The notes under the pieces: generated by a model | Databases searched by the model: none | What the model saw: only the letters and a program-made list of their open reading frames with translations | Told to the model about the DNA's origin: nothing | Position numbers and translations under genes: made by a program | Assembly: GCF_030687835.1 (NCBI RefSeq) | Contig: NZ_CP117449.1 | Span: 496,001-560,000 of the forward strand | Direction: 5' to 3' | Source: Pseudomonas hefeiensis | GTDB taxonomy: Bacteria; Pseudomonadota; Gammaproteobacteria; Pseudomonadales; Pseudomonadaceae | Length of the DNA: 64,000 nucleotides | Shown: piece by piece, positions 44,519 through 52,428 of the stretch | How positions within the stretch are numbered: the first letter of the stretch is position 1 | How the letters are laid out: each line of letters starts with the position of its first letter

Positions 44519-45541
44519 TTATTTTCTATTGTGCAAGAAAGCCAGGATAGCCTCACGGGTAGCCTGCGTTTGCTCTTCCAGCACCCAATGCCCGGTATTT
44601 TTCAATATCAATGAGTGAGGTTGCGTTGTGATGTGCGTGGCCTGTTCGGCCAGGGTTTTTCCTCTTGAATGGTCCCCGCCGATGGTGAGTAGCGGAGCAG
44701 TCAACGTGTTCTTGGAAAATTCCTGATTGTCGTTCGCATCATTTTCTATCCAGGCTGAATAAAGCTTGAATGCAGCTTCCATGCGTCCAGGGCGGGAGTA
44801 ATCGTTCACCAGCGCCGCCCGCACCTCATCACTGACTTTATTGTTGCCCTCGAATACAAAGTCGTCAAAAAACATATCCAGATAGGTCATTTCCTGTCCT
44901 TGGATCAGGCTCATGGCTGTCTTGCCAAAAAAGCGGAAATGCCATTTGCTTGCAATACCGGCTGCAGGATTCCCGTTATAAGCGGTTTCCCACCCAGGGA
45001 CGCCTGGAATAAACCCATCCATCAAAATGATGTGCTGGGTTTCATTCGGATAAAGTGCCGCGTAGGCATAGGCAATGATCAAGCCCATGTCGTGGCCAAC
45101 AATATCGACCTGCTTGATGTTCAGGAGGGTTACCAGTTCGTGCAGATCATCCGCCATGCTTCTTTTGTCATAGCCGCCTGTTGAAATATCAGTTTCACCA
45201 GCACCGCGATAATCAGGAACGATCGGCGTAAAACCAGCACGCACCAATGGCCCCATCAATGCCTCCCAACTGCGCCAGCTGCCCGGAAACCCATGCACCA
45301 GCAATACCGGGCGTTCGCCATTACCGCTCATAAGATAGTGAAGGCGAATGCCGTTCACGTAGGCGTAGGCACGTGTACATGTCACGCCATCAACAACAAT
45401 GCTGCTGTGTTCCACGGAGGACGATGTGGCTTGGCGTTGAGAAGACACGGCTGTGGTGCCTGACCAAGCTATTGTATTCATCAGTTTCTTATCCATTTTT
45501 GAAACCGGATTTAATTTATAAGCATACGAAGTACTGCTCAT
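44519..45541 (-). CDS. Alpha/beta-hydrolase, epoxide hydrolase-like
   Basis: This 340-residue protein carries an N-terminal extension of about 55 residues rich in Ser/Thr and then an alpha/beta-hydrolase domain. The oxyanion motif is HGFPGSWRSW, and the nucleophile elbow is GHDMG, so the nucleophile is Asp rather than Ser, as in epoxide hydrolases and haloalkane or fluoroacetate dehalogenases. The acid is probably in GGDHSRG and the His in NTGHWVLEEQ. The start is uncertain: ATGs at 45541, 45496 and 45478 are in frame and none has a clear ribosome binding site. It is more A+T-rich than the flanking core genes and lies between the toxin and PAAR remnants. Confidence 0.75.
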   Translation of the reverse strand: MSSTSYAYKLNPVSKMDKKLMNTIAWSGTTAVSSQRQATSSSVEHSSIVVDGVTCTRAYAYVNGIRLHYLMSGNGERPVLLVHGFPGSWRSWEALMGPLVRAGFTPIVPDYRGAGETDISTGGYDKRSMADDLHELVTLLNIKQVDIVGHDMGLIIAYAYAALYPNETQHIILMDGFIPGVPGWETAYNGNPAAGIASKWHFRFFGKTAMSLIQGQEMTYLDMFFDDFVFEGNNKVSDEVRAALVNDYSRPGRMEAAFKLYSAWIENDANDNQEFSKNTLTAPLLTIGGDHSRGKTLAEQATHITTQPHSLILKNTGHWVLEEQTQATREAILAFLHNRK

Positions 45542-45757
45542 AAGGCCGAACAGGTTGACCGGACGTTAACTTGTAAGACATCTGAAAATGGAGAGGCGTT
45601 TTTTCAGGTGGTTAGAGCCTGAGGGGATCCTGAGTCCCACCGATACTGTCGAAGATGACAGTTCCGACAAACGGCGAAGCCGCTGCTTCGATTGTGATCA
45701 GCAGGGCAGCGGCGGATAAAACAGGGTAGGACTGCGTCAGACTCCTCTCGACTGTAG

Positions 45758-46003
45758 GAAAGCGCGCATTTTCTTTTCCGAAATTTCCTGTTCTCTCCTA
45801 ATGCCCTTGCTGTTGCCAATAGCAACATCGCGCTGGTCGCCAGCCGCCTGAGCAATGGCGACGAGAGCATTAATACGCTTCAGAGACGTTTTTTGTTCAT
45901 CGCGCGTGAAGGTGTGCTGATGGCAGAAGATTGCTTGCCCGCCCTCAAACTAGCGGATGTTCACCGCCTGTACTCGAATGAGATGAAGGAGAACATCCAA
46001 TGA
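45758..46003 (+). pseudogene. 3' remnant of an unknown gene coupled to the PAAR gene
   Basis: Open frame of 81 codons without an in-frame ATG until codon 55. It reads SNIALVASRLSNGDESINT ... FIAREGVLMAEDCLPALKL and ends YSNEMKENIQ, with its TGA overlapping the PAAR ATG (ATGA). The residue use looks coding, and the coupling suggests it was the 3' end of the gene upstream of PAAR. An in-frame TAG at 45755 and unremarkable sequence before it point to 5' truncation. The family was not recognised. Confidence 0.45.
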
Positions 46004-46324
46004 ACGTCGGTTACTTCATCAGTCAAGGTGACAAGACCACTTGCGGCGGGAAAGTGCTGGATGGCGATGGCAAGGTCAATATGTTGGGCCTAAAGCACGC
46101 CCGCGAAGGTGACCGCGTCTCGTGTGGAAAGAACGGGAAAACCTATCAGATCAGGGGCGGTATTGGGCACATGGTCCGCCATGGCAGGCATATGGCCGGC
46201 ACCCTGGGATAGCCACAGTACCTGCCCCTGCAAAGCGCGACTGATCCCCTTGGTATTCTGGGTCACCTACAAAAATGCAGACTCCGCTCCCGCAAGCCAG
46301 CCGAACCGCTCAACCAGTTTGTGA
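46000..46324 (+). pseudogene. PAAR-domain protein, frameshifted
   Basis: The frame from ATG 46000 (MNVGYFISQGDKTTCGGKVL) gives 70 residues of a PAAR-type tip protein, including HAREGDRVSCGKNGKTYQI and HGRHMAGTL, then a stop at 46210. Dropping one G of the GGG at 46206-46208 restores DSHSTCPCKARLIP and continues to 46324, matching the C-terminal CPCKA block of this pseudomonad PAAR family. PAAR proteins sharpen the VgrG spike of type VI secretion systems and carry or recruit effectors. The gene follows the remnant at 45758-46003 by an ATGA overlap. Confidence 0.7.
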
Positions 46325-46331
46325 ATCCGAT

Positions 46332-47558
46332 TCAGTGCCAGCGGCGGAAAATCAGCGAAGTGTTGACCCCTCCGAAGGCGAAGTTGTTGTTCATCACGTA
46401 TTCGTGGCTCATCGGCCGGAATTCGTTGCGCAGGTAATCGAGTTTGCCGCATTGGGGATCAACCTCATCGAGGTTGAAGGTGTGCACGTAGAGGTCGCGG
46501 TTCATCATTTCGATGCTGAACCAGGATTCCAGTGCCCCGCAGGCACCCAGGGTGTGACCGAGGAAACTCTTCTGCGAGCTGATGGGCATCTGCTCGCCAA
46601 ACAGGCTGCTGGTGGCCAGGGTTTCGGCAATGTCGCCTTGTTCGGTGGCGGTGCCGTGGCCGTTGACGTAGCCGATGGCCGAGGGTTTCAGACCAGCATC
46701 CTCCAAGGCCAGCTCCATGGCCCGGCGCATGGTGCTCAGTTCGGGGCGAGTGGCGTGCTGACCGTCGGCGTTGCTGCCGAAGCCGACGATTTCGGCATGG
46801 ATCCGTGCGCCACGGGCCAGGGCGTGTTCCAGTTCTTCAAGCACGAGCATGCCCGCGCCTTCACCGATCACCAGGCCATCGCGGTCCTTGTCATAGGGCC
46901 GTGGGCTGGTCTGCGGTGCATCGTTTTTCAGGCTGGTGGCGTACAGCGCATCGAAGACCATCGCTTCGGTGGGGCAGAGTTCTTCCGCGCCTCCGGCAAG
47001 CATCAACGGCAGGCGACCGAACTTGATCGCCTCATAGGCATAGCCGATGCCATGGCTGCCGCTGGTGCAGGCGCTGGAGGTGGGAATCAGCCGTCCGGTA
47101 AGCCCGAAGAAGATACTGATATTGGCCGCCGTGGTGTGGGGCATCATCCGTACATAGGAGTTGGCGTTCAGCCCTTCGGCCACGCTGTTGAGCAGCATGT
47201 TGCCGAACGCCTTGATCTCGTCGGTACTGCCGGTGGACGAACCGCAGGACACGCCCATGCGTCCGTCCTTGATCGACTCATCGCCCAACAGGCCCGCATC
47301 GGCCAGGGCCTGTTCCGCGGCGCCGACGGCCAGGCGCGATACCCGGCCCATGCTGCGCAGTTGCTTGCGCGTCCAGTGCGGTGGGACCTGGAAGTCGTCG
47401 ATAGGCCCGGCCAGGCGGGTGTTCAGTTCGGTGAACCGGTCCCACTCATCCATGCGCCGGATGCCGCTGCGGTTGGCGGCGAAGTTGGCGGCGATGGTCT
47501 CCCAGTCGCTGCCTATGGAGGTGATGCCGGCCATGCCGGTGACGACGACGCGCTTCAT
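46332..47558 (-). CDS. Aryl polyene beta-ketoacyl-ACP synthase (elongating KS)
   Basis: This 408-residue FabF-like ketosynthase has an intact Cys-His-His triad: C164 in SSACTSGSHG, H301 in NGHGTATEQ and H335 in FLGHTLGAC. By family it is the elongating KS of aryl polyene clusters (ApeO type), which works with the chain-length-factor-like protein encoded first in this operon. The ATG at 47558 is preferred over the GTG at 47564 because GGAGG lies 9 bases before it. It overlaps the ketoreductase stop by one base (TGATG). It is the last gene of the operon. Confidence 0.9.
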   Translation of the reverse strand: MKRVVVTGMAGITSIGSDWETIAANFAANRSGIRRMDEWDRFTELNTRLAGPIDDFQVPPHWTRKQLRSMGRVSRLAVGAAEQALADAGLLGDESIKDGRMGVSCGSSTGSTDEIKAFGNMLLNSVAEGLNANSYVRMMPHTTAANISIFFGLTGRLIPTSSACTSGSHGIGYAYEAIKFGRLPLMLAGGAEELCPTEAMVFDALYATSLKNDAPQTSPRPYDKDRDGLVIGEGAGMLVLEELEHALARGARIHAEIVGFGSNADGQHATRPELSTMRRAMELALEDAGLKPSAIGYVNGHGTATEQGDIAETLATSSLFGEQMPISSQKSFLGHTLGACGALESWFSIEMMNRDLYVHTFNLDEVDPQCGKLDYLRNEFRPMSHEYVMNNNFAFGGVNTSLIFRRWH

Positions 47559-48286
47559 CAACACAGGCCTCCGTTGACGGCCAGAACCTGCCGGGTGATG
47601 TAGCCGGCCTCGGCGGACATCAGGAAATTCACCGCGCCCGCCACTTCTTCCGGGGTACCCATGCGCTGGGCAGGGATCATTTTCATCAGTTCTTCCACGG
47701 GCACATTTTCATCGAGCATGGCGGTGTCGATCAGCCCGGGCGCGACGCAATTGACAGTGATCTTGCGCTTGCCCAACTCGATTGCCAACGCCTTTGCCGC
47801 GCCGATCAGGCCGGCCTTCGACGCGCTGTAATTGACCTGGCCGCGATTGCCGATCAGCCCCGAAACAGAGGTGATACAAACAATTCGCCCGGCGGCGCGG
47901 CGACGAATCATCGGCATCATCACCGGGTGCAGTACGTTGTAGAAACCGTCCAGGTTGGTACGCATCACCACATCCCAGTCGTCCTCGCTCAAGGCCGGGA
48001 ATGCGCCGTCGCGGGTCAGTCCGGCGTTGAGCACCACGCCGTAGTAGGCGCCGTGGGTTTCAACATCAGCCTCGAGAATGGTTTTGCACGCGCTGCGGTC
48101 CGACACGTCGAACTGCAGCACCCGGGCGTTGCGCCCGAGGGCTTGGATTTCGCCCTGGACGGCCTCAACCTCCGCGCGTCCGCTGCGGCAGTGCAGCACG
48201 ATGTCGTGCCCGGCCTGGGCCAGACGCAGGGCGATGGCACGGCCGATGCCACGGCTGGAGCCGGTGACCAGTACGGATTCAGTCAT
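47558..48286 (-). CDS. Aryl polyene 3-ketoacyl-ACP reductase (FabG-like)
   Basis: This 242-residue short-chain dehydrogenase/reductase reduces the beta-keto group during polyene chain extension (ApeQ type). The NADPH fold begins VLVTGSSRGIGRAIAL. The catalytic Ser is in CITSVSGLIG and the YSASK motif carries Tyr and Lys. The C-terminus ends VLAVNGGLC. It overlaps the dehydratase gene by ATGA. The neighbouring KS and dehydratase indicate repeated keto-reduction and dehydration without enoyl reduction, giving conjugated double bonds. Confidence 0.92.
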   Translation of the reverse strand: MTESVLVTGSSRGIGRAIALRLAQAGHDIVLHCRSGRAEVEAVQGEIQALGRNARVLQFDVSDRSACKTILEADVETHGAYYGVVLNAGLTRDGAFPALSEDDWDVVMRTNLDGFYNVLHPVMMPMIRRRAAGRIVCITSVSGLIGNRGQVNYSASKAGLIGAAKALAIELGKRKITVNCVAPGLIDTAMLDENVPVEELMKMIPAQRMGTPEEVAGAVNFLMSAEAGYITRQVLAVNGGLC

Positions 48287-48750
48287 GGCGTATTTCCTGT
48301 TGCGGACGGTTCATGAAGGTAATGCGCTGGCTGAGGTGGCCGGAACACATTCAACCGGGCCGTGGCATGGATACCCGGGGCGTTGATATGGCATTCGAAC
48401 ACGCCCATGCCGTTGTCGTCTTCCAGCGAGCGCAAACCGTGGATAGTCAACTCGGTACCGGCCGGGAAGAATTCGACATTGCATTCGAACTTGCGGGTGC
48501 CGAGCAAAAAGCCCAGCGCCACGGCATCACCACGTTGGCGTGCATGGCAACCGGCAAACGCCGCGACACTCTGGGCCATCAGCTCGATGCCGACCCAGGC
48601 CGGCAGCCCACCGTCATCGCGGCTGAACAACCCGTCGGGCTTGACGGTGGCGAGGGTATGGATCTGCTCATCATCGAACGCCAGGATGCGGTCGATGAGA
48701 ATCATGTCGCCGGCATGGGGCAGCAGTTCGGCGAGCGGCCAGTCAATCAT
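48283..48750 (-). CDS. Aryl polyene 3-hydroxyacyl-ACP dehydratase (FabA/FabZ-like)
   Basis: This 155-residue hotdog protein has the active-site His in LLPHAGDMILIDRI and the acidic partner in WVGIELMAQSVAAF. It matches the ApeP type of aryl polyene dehydratases, sometimes annotated as ACP 3-oxoacyl synthase partner or FabA-like. A second dehydratase domain is fused to the AMP-ligase at 59131-60810. It overlaps both neighbours by ATGA. Confidence 0.88.
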   Translation of the reverse strand: MIDWPLAELLPHAGDMILIDRILAFDDEQIHTLATVKPDGLFSRDDGGLPAWVGIELMAQSVAAFAGCHARQRGDAVALGFLLGTRKFECNVEFFPAGTELTIHGLRSLEDDNGMGVFECHINAPGIHATARLNVFRPPQPAHYLHEPSATGNTP

Positions 48751-49943
48751 GGGGCGTCTCCGATAATCAGGCTGACGTTGTTGCCGCCGAAAGCGAACGA
48801 ATTGCTCATCAGGCGGCGCGGTGATGTCGGGTTCAGGCGGGTGCTGCTAGTTACCCACTTTAACGCCGGCAGTTCAGAATCGGCCTGGCCGTCCCAGACA
48901 TGAGGCGGCAAGGCCTGGGCAGCGTTTTGTGTGCTCAGGCTCAACCAGCAGAACGCCGCTTCCAGCGCCCCGGCCGCCCCGAGGGTATGGCCGGTCATGG
49001 GCTTGGTCGACGAACAGGGTACTCCCGCTGGAAACAGCCCGGCCACTGCCTGGCTTTCCATGGCATCGTTGTGTTGCGTGGCGGTGCCGTGCAGGTTCAG
49101 GTAATCGATCTGGCCGGGTTGCAGGCCGGCACGACGCAAGGCTTTTTCCATGGCCTGGCGAGCGCCGCGACCACTGGGCTCCGGCGCGGAAATATGGTGG
49201 GCATCGGAGCTGGCGCCGTCACCCAGCAAGGCAATTGGTGCCGGATGTCCTGGTGTCCTGCTCATGAGAAACAGCACGGCGGCCTCACCGATGTTGATGC
49301 CACTGCGGTTGACCGAAAACGGATTACAGCGCTCGCCCGACACCGCTTCCAGCGCCGAAAAACCGTTGAGGGTCAGTTTGCACAGGCTGTCCACGCCACC
49401 GCAGAGCACCGCATCGCACAGGCCCACGTCCAGCAGGCGCCGGGCGCTCATCAATGCCCGGGCGCTGGATGTGCAGGCGGTGGATATCACGTAGGACGGG
49501 CCGCTCAGATCCAGCCAGTCGGAAAGGAAGTTGGCCGGCGCGCTCAGTTCCTGTTGCTGGTAGTCGTAGCCGTCGGGGAAGTGCTGCTCACGCAGGTAAT
49601 GGGCAATGCCCTGACTGGCTTCATCGATGCCCGAGGTACTGGTGCCCAGCACGACACCGATGCGAGCGCGACCGTAAGTCTCGATGGCCTGATCGATCTC
49701 GTCGCGAATCTGTAGCCCTGCTTCGAGCAGCAACTGATTGTTGCGGCTGCGGTGCGCGATCAAGGATTGCGGTATGCAAGCGAGTTCACCCGGCACCGAG
49801 GCCACCGGCAATTTGCGCTCGGCCACCCAGCCATCCTGCACGCGCACGCCGGAGCAGTCGCCGGCAAACAGGTTGCGTGCTACTTCATCTTTACCCCGGC
49901 CCAGGGCGCAAACCACCCCGAGGGCATTCAAATAAGCGGTCAT
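48747..49943 (-). CDS. Aryl polyene beta-ketoacyl-ACP synthase (priming KS)
   Basis: This 398-residue ketosynthase has an intact triad: C157 in STACTSSAR, H285 in NLHGTATQHN and H319 in MTGHTLGAAG. It corresponds to the ApeR type, which is proposed to perform the first condensation onto the aryl starter as a homodimer. It overlaps the DUF3261 gene upstream and the dehydratase gene downstream by ATGA. Confidence 0.9.
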   Translation of the reverse strand: MTAYLNALGVVCALGRGKDEVARNLFAGDCSGVRVQDGWVAERKLPVASVPGELACIPQSLIAHRSRNNQLLLEAGLQIRDEIDQAIETYGRARIGVVLGTSTSGIDEASQGIAHYLREQHFPDGYDYQQQELSAPANFLSDWLDLSGPSYVISTACTSSARALMSARRLLDVGLCDAVLCGGVDSLCKLTLNGFSALEAVSGERCNPFSVNRSGINIGEAAVLFLMSRTPGHPAPIALLGDGASSDAHHISAPEPSGRGARQAMEKALRRAGLQPGQIDYLNLHGTATQHNDAMESQAVAGLFPAGVPCSSTKPMTGHTLGAAGALEAAFCWLSLSTQNAAQALPPHVWDGQADSELPALKWVTSSTRLNPTSPRRLMSNSFAFGGNNVSLIIGDAP

Positions 49944-50422
49944 GGGGTGCTCTCGGTCAACGGCATGATGCGGTAGTGCGGGCCTTGGGGCAGGCGCAGT
50001 TCAAAATCCAGCGGTTGCGTGTAGCGCACTTGCCAGCGTTGGCCCAGGGTGCGTTGCCGAGCCTCTTGCCGGGCGGTGGGGTAGTTGCCCGGCAGTTCGG
50101 TTTCGGGCGTCAGGGCAAACAACAGCGCGGCGAAAAGCTCACGGGCTTCGGCGTTGGGTGGCAGCAGTCCGTCGGCTTGCCACTGGCCGTCCACCAGGCG
50201 TTGGCGGGCCAGGGGAATACCTAACGGGTCCATCATCGACCAGCGGATGCCGGCGCCTTCGCGCTGGATCACCAGCAGCCAATCCTGACGCTGCCCGGCC
50301 AGTTGCCGCTCGATATGCAACTGCAGCGGCAGTGCCAGGGTCGGCGTGCGTTCCGGCAGCGGCGCCTGACTGGCGCAGGCACTGAGCAACAGCAAGCAGC
50401 CAAAAAGCAGCGCACGAATCAT
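49940..50422 (-). CDS. DUF3261 lipoprotein
   Basis: This 160-residue protein has a lipoprotein signal (LLFGCLLLLSACAS; Cys at residue 16) and a beta-rich DUF3261 domain that includes WLLVIQREGAGIRWSMMDPLG. Family members occur in aryl polyene clusters beside LolA-like and MMPL genes and are thought to help carry the lipidated product to the outer membrane. It overlaps the methyltransferase gene by ATGA. Confidence 0.8.
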   Translation of the reverse strand: MIRALLFGCLLLLSACASQAPLPERTPTLALPLQLHIERQLAGQRQDWLLVIQREGAGIRWSMMDPLGIPLARQRLVDGQWQADGLLPPNAEARELFAALLFALTPETELPGNYPTARQEARQRTLGQRWQVRYTQPLDFELRLPQGPHYRIMPLTESTP

Positions 50423-51147
50423 TCGACAGCCCCTTCAACGGGTTTACGGGCCACTACATTGACCAGGGTTTCCTCCCGTTCGCCAAAGGGTCTGGGGCGG
50501 CGCAGGCCGAAGCGTTCGAGAAGGCCGAAATCCTTGGCGCGGCTCCACCACAGATAGGGATACGAGACGTTGGCGGCTTCGAACTGAAAACCCTGACCGC
50601 GGATCATCTCCAGGTATTGCGCGGCACTTTTTTGCACGTGCATGGGATGACGGAACAGCCAGCGGATCACCCAGGTATCGATGTAAGCCGCAGTGGACTC
50701 CGCGAACATCAGATAGCCGCCGGGCTTGAGCACGCGATAGAACTCGGCGAGGGCTTTTTCCTGTTCCACCAGGTGATGAAAGGTTTGATGGCAGAACAGC
50801 AGGTCGACGCTGTCGTCAGGCACCGTCAACGTCGCGCAATCGCTGCCGATCAGTTCCACGGCCATGCCTTGGCGTGCGGCTTCCGCAAGACTCAGGTCCA
50901 GGCTGTGAGGGTCGGCGTCGACGCCGATCAGGCGCTGTGGTGCGAACACCTGGCGCAAGTACTGGAACGACTTGCCCTGGCCGCAACCGGCATCCAGCAG
51001 CACCGGCGCCACCGGCAACGGGCCGCTGAAAAGGTTGCGCAGGTCATTGATCGCCACCCGCAAGACATGGTGCTGCCAGGTGTGGCTGCGCAGGAACCAG
51101 AAGCCGAAACGGGTTTCTTCGACGTAGTTGTCGCTCAGGTAGCTCAT
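50419..51147 (-). CDS. SAM-dependent methyltransferase
   Basis: This 242-residue class I methyltransferase has the SAM-binding motif VLLDAGCGQGKSFQYL and the motifs LIGVDADPHSLDLS, DLLFCHQTFHHL and VLKPGGYLMF. The start at 51147 (MSYLSDNYVEETRFGF) lies 11 bases after the FAD-enzyme stop. In aryl polyenes the terminal aryl ring is often C- or O-methylated, so this enzyme is a candidate for that step. Confidence 0.85.
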   Translation of the reverse strand: MSYLSDNYVEETRFGFWFLRSHTWQHHVLRVAINDLRNLFSGPLPVAPVLLDAGCGQGKSFQYLRQVFAPQRLIGVDADPHSLDLSLAEAARQGMAVELIGSDCATLTVPDDSVDLLFCHQTFHHLVEQEKALAEFYRVLKPGGYLMFAESTAAYIDTWVIRWLFRHPMHVQKSAAQYLEMIRGQGFQFEAANVSYPYLWWSRAKDFGLLERFGLRRPRPFGEREETLVNVVARKPVEGAVE

Positions 51148-51157
51148 GGTTGTTTGC

Positions 51158-52405
51158 TCATGGCGCCGTGCTCGCACAGATTTCCGAGAGCATGCGCAGG
51201 CGTCTTTTGGGTTCGCTGACGAACGGATTGCGCTCATCCCAGGCGTACCCGGCCAGGATCGCACTGATCATGCGGCGAATGTCTGGCGAGCCGTCGGTGT
51301 AGAAAATCACGTCCTGGAAGGTGCCGGCGTACCAGCCCTCGACGTAGCAGCGGAAGGTATCGACACCACGTTTGAGTGGCTCGGCGAATTCGCTTTGCCA
51401 GTCCACGCGTTCACCTTGCAACTGACGATGCAGCACGCCGGCAGCCATGCTGGCCGAGCGCATGGCGATGGTTACGCCGGAAGAGAACACCGGGTCGAGG
51501 AATTCCGCAGCGTTGCCCAGCAGTGCGAACCCAGGGCCATGCAGCGTTTTGACGTTGGCCGAGTAGCCGCCAATGGTCCGCGCCGGGGTGTCCCATACCG
51601 CGTTGGTGAGCACGCCGGCCAGGCTTGGCGTTTCGTTGATGAAGCCGCGCAGGCAAGCGTCAAGATCGTCAGTGCGACCGGCGAAATGCTCTGCCGCCGC
51701 CACCACACCGACGGAACAGCGCCCGCCGCTGAATGGAATGGTCCAGAACCACACATCGCGCTGGGTCGGATGAGTGGTGATGAGGATTTTTTCGCGGTCG
51801 AAGGTGGGGGTATCGATGCAATCTTCGATGTGGGTGAACACCGCCTGGCGTAGCGGGAAGTTCGAGGGTGCCTCAAGGTCCAGCAGGCGTGGCAAGACCC
51901 GGCCATAGCCGCTGGCGTCGAGGACGAAATCGGCCTCGACACGGTACTCGCTGCCGTCTTCGCGCTGCACGCCCAGTTGTGGACGGGCAAGTGTGAAGTC
52001 GGCACGGGTGATGGCCTGCCCATAACGGATCTCGACACCTTGCAGCGCCGCCTGATCGGCCAGCAGTTTGTCGAAGTCGGCGCGCTGCACCTGGAAGGTG
52101 GTGGGCTTGCCTTTGCTGAAGGTGTCGCCGAAATCGAAGGCGCTGTAGCGCTCGCCCCAGGCGAACGCCGCGCCGTTCTTGCGCTGAAACCCGGCGGCAT
52201 TCACGGCGTCGAGCATGCCGGCCTCTTCGACGAAGTCCAGGCAATGGGACAACAGGCTTTCGCCGATGGAAAACCGTGGGAAGTGCTGGCGCTCAATGAC
52301 CAGCACATCGTGGCCCTTACGCTTGAGCAGCGCGGCGGCGATGGCGCCGGAGGGGCCTGCGCCGATGACGACGACCTGGCGACGTTCCGTTTCAATAACA
52401 GGCAT
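51158..52405 (-). CDS. FAD-dependent oxidoreductase with halogenase-type motifs
   Basis: This 415-residue flavoprotein has the dinucleotide motif VVIGAGPSGAIAA (G15-x-G17-x-x-G20) and GESLLSHCLD. Two features are typical of FAD-dependent halogenases: W-x-W-x-I-P as WFWTIP at residues 219-224, and K76 in AGFQRKNGAAFAWG. It could therefore halogenate or hydroxylate the aryl head group; annotation pipelines would call it a tryptophan-halogenase-like or NAD(P)/FAD-dependent oxidoreductase. The start at 52405 is chosen because AAAGGA lies 7 bases upstream; an ATG at 52432, overlapping the MMPL stop, is the alternative. Confidence 0.82.
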   Translation of the reverse strand: MPVIETERRQVVVIGAGPSGAIAAALLKRKGHDVLVIERQHFPRFSIGESLLSHCLDFVEEAGMLDAVNAAGFQRKNGAAFAWGERYSAFDFGDTFSKGKPTTFQVQRADFDKLLADQAALQGVEIRYGQAITRADFTLARPQLGVQREDGSEYRVEADFVLDASGYGRVLPRLLDLEAPSNFPLRQAVFTHIEDCIDTPTFDREKILITTHPTQRDVWFWTIPFSGGRCSVGVVAAAEHFAGRTDDLDACLRGFINETPSLAGVLTNAVWDTPARTIGGYSANVKTLHGPGFALLGNAAEFLDPVFSSGVTIAMRSASMAAGVLHRQLQGERVDWQSEFAEPLKRGVDTFRCYVEGWYAGTFQDVIFYTDGSPDIRRMISAILAGYAWDERNPFVSEPKRRLRMLSEICASTAP

Positions 52406-52428
52406 TGGAATTCCTTTAGTATCGGCAA

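Noticed and set aside
45604..45870. 88-codon minus-strand frame in the gap before the hydrolase
   Set aside because: No ribosome binding site, no family resemblance, and it overlaps the better plus-strand remnant at 45758-46003.
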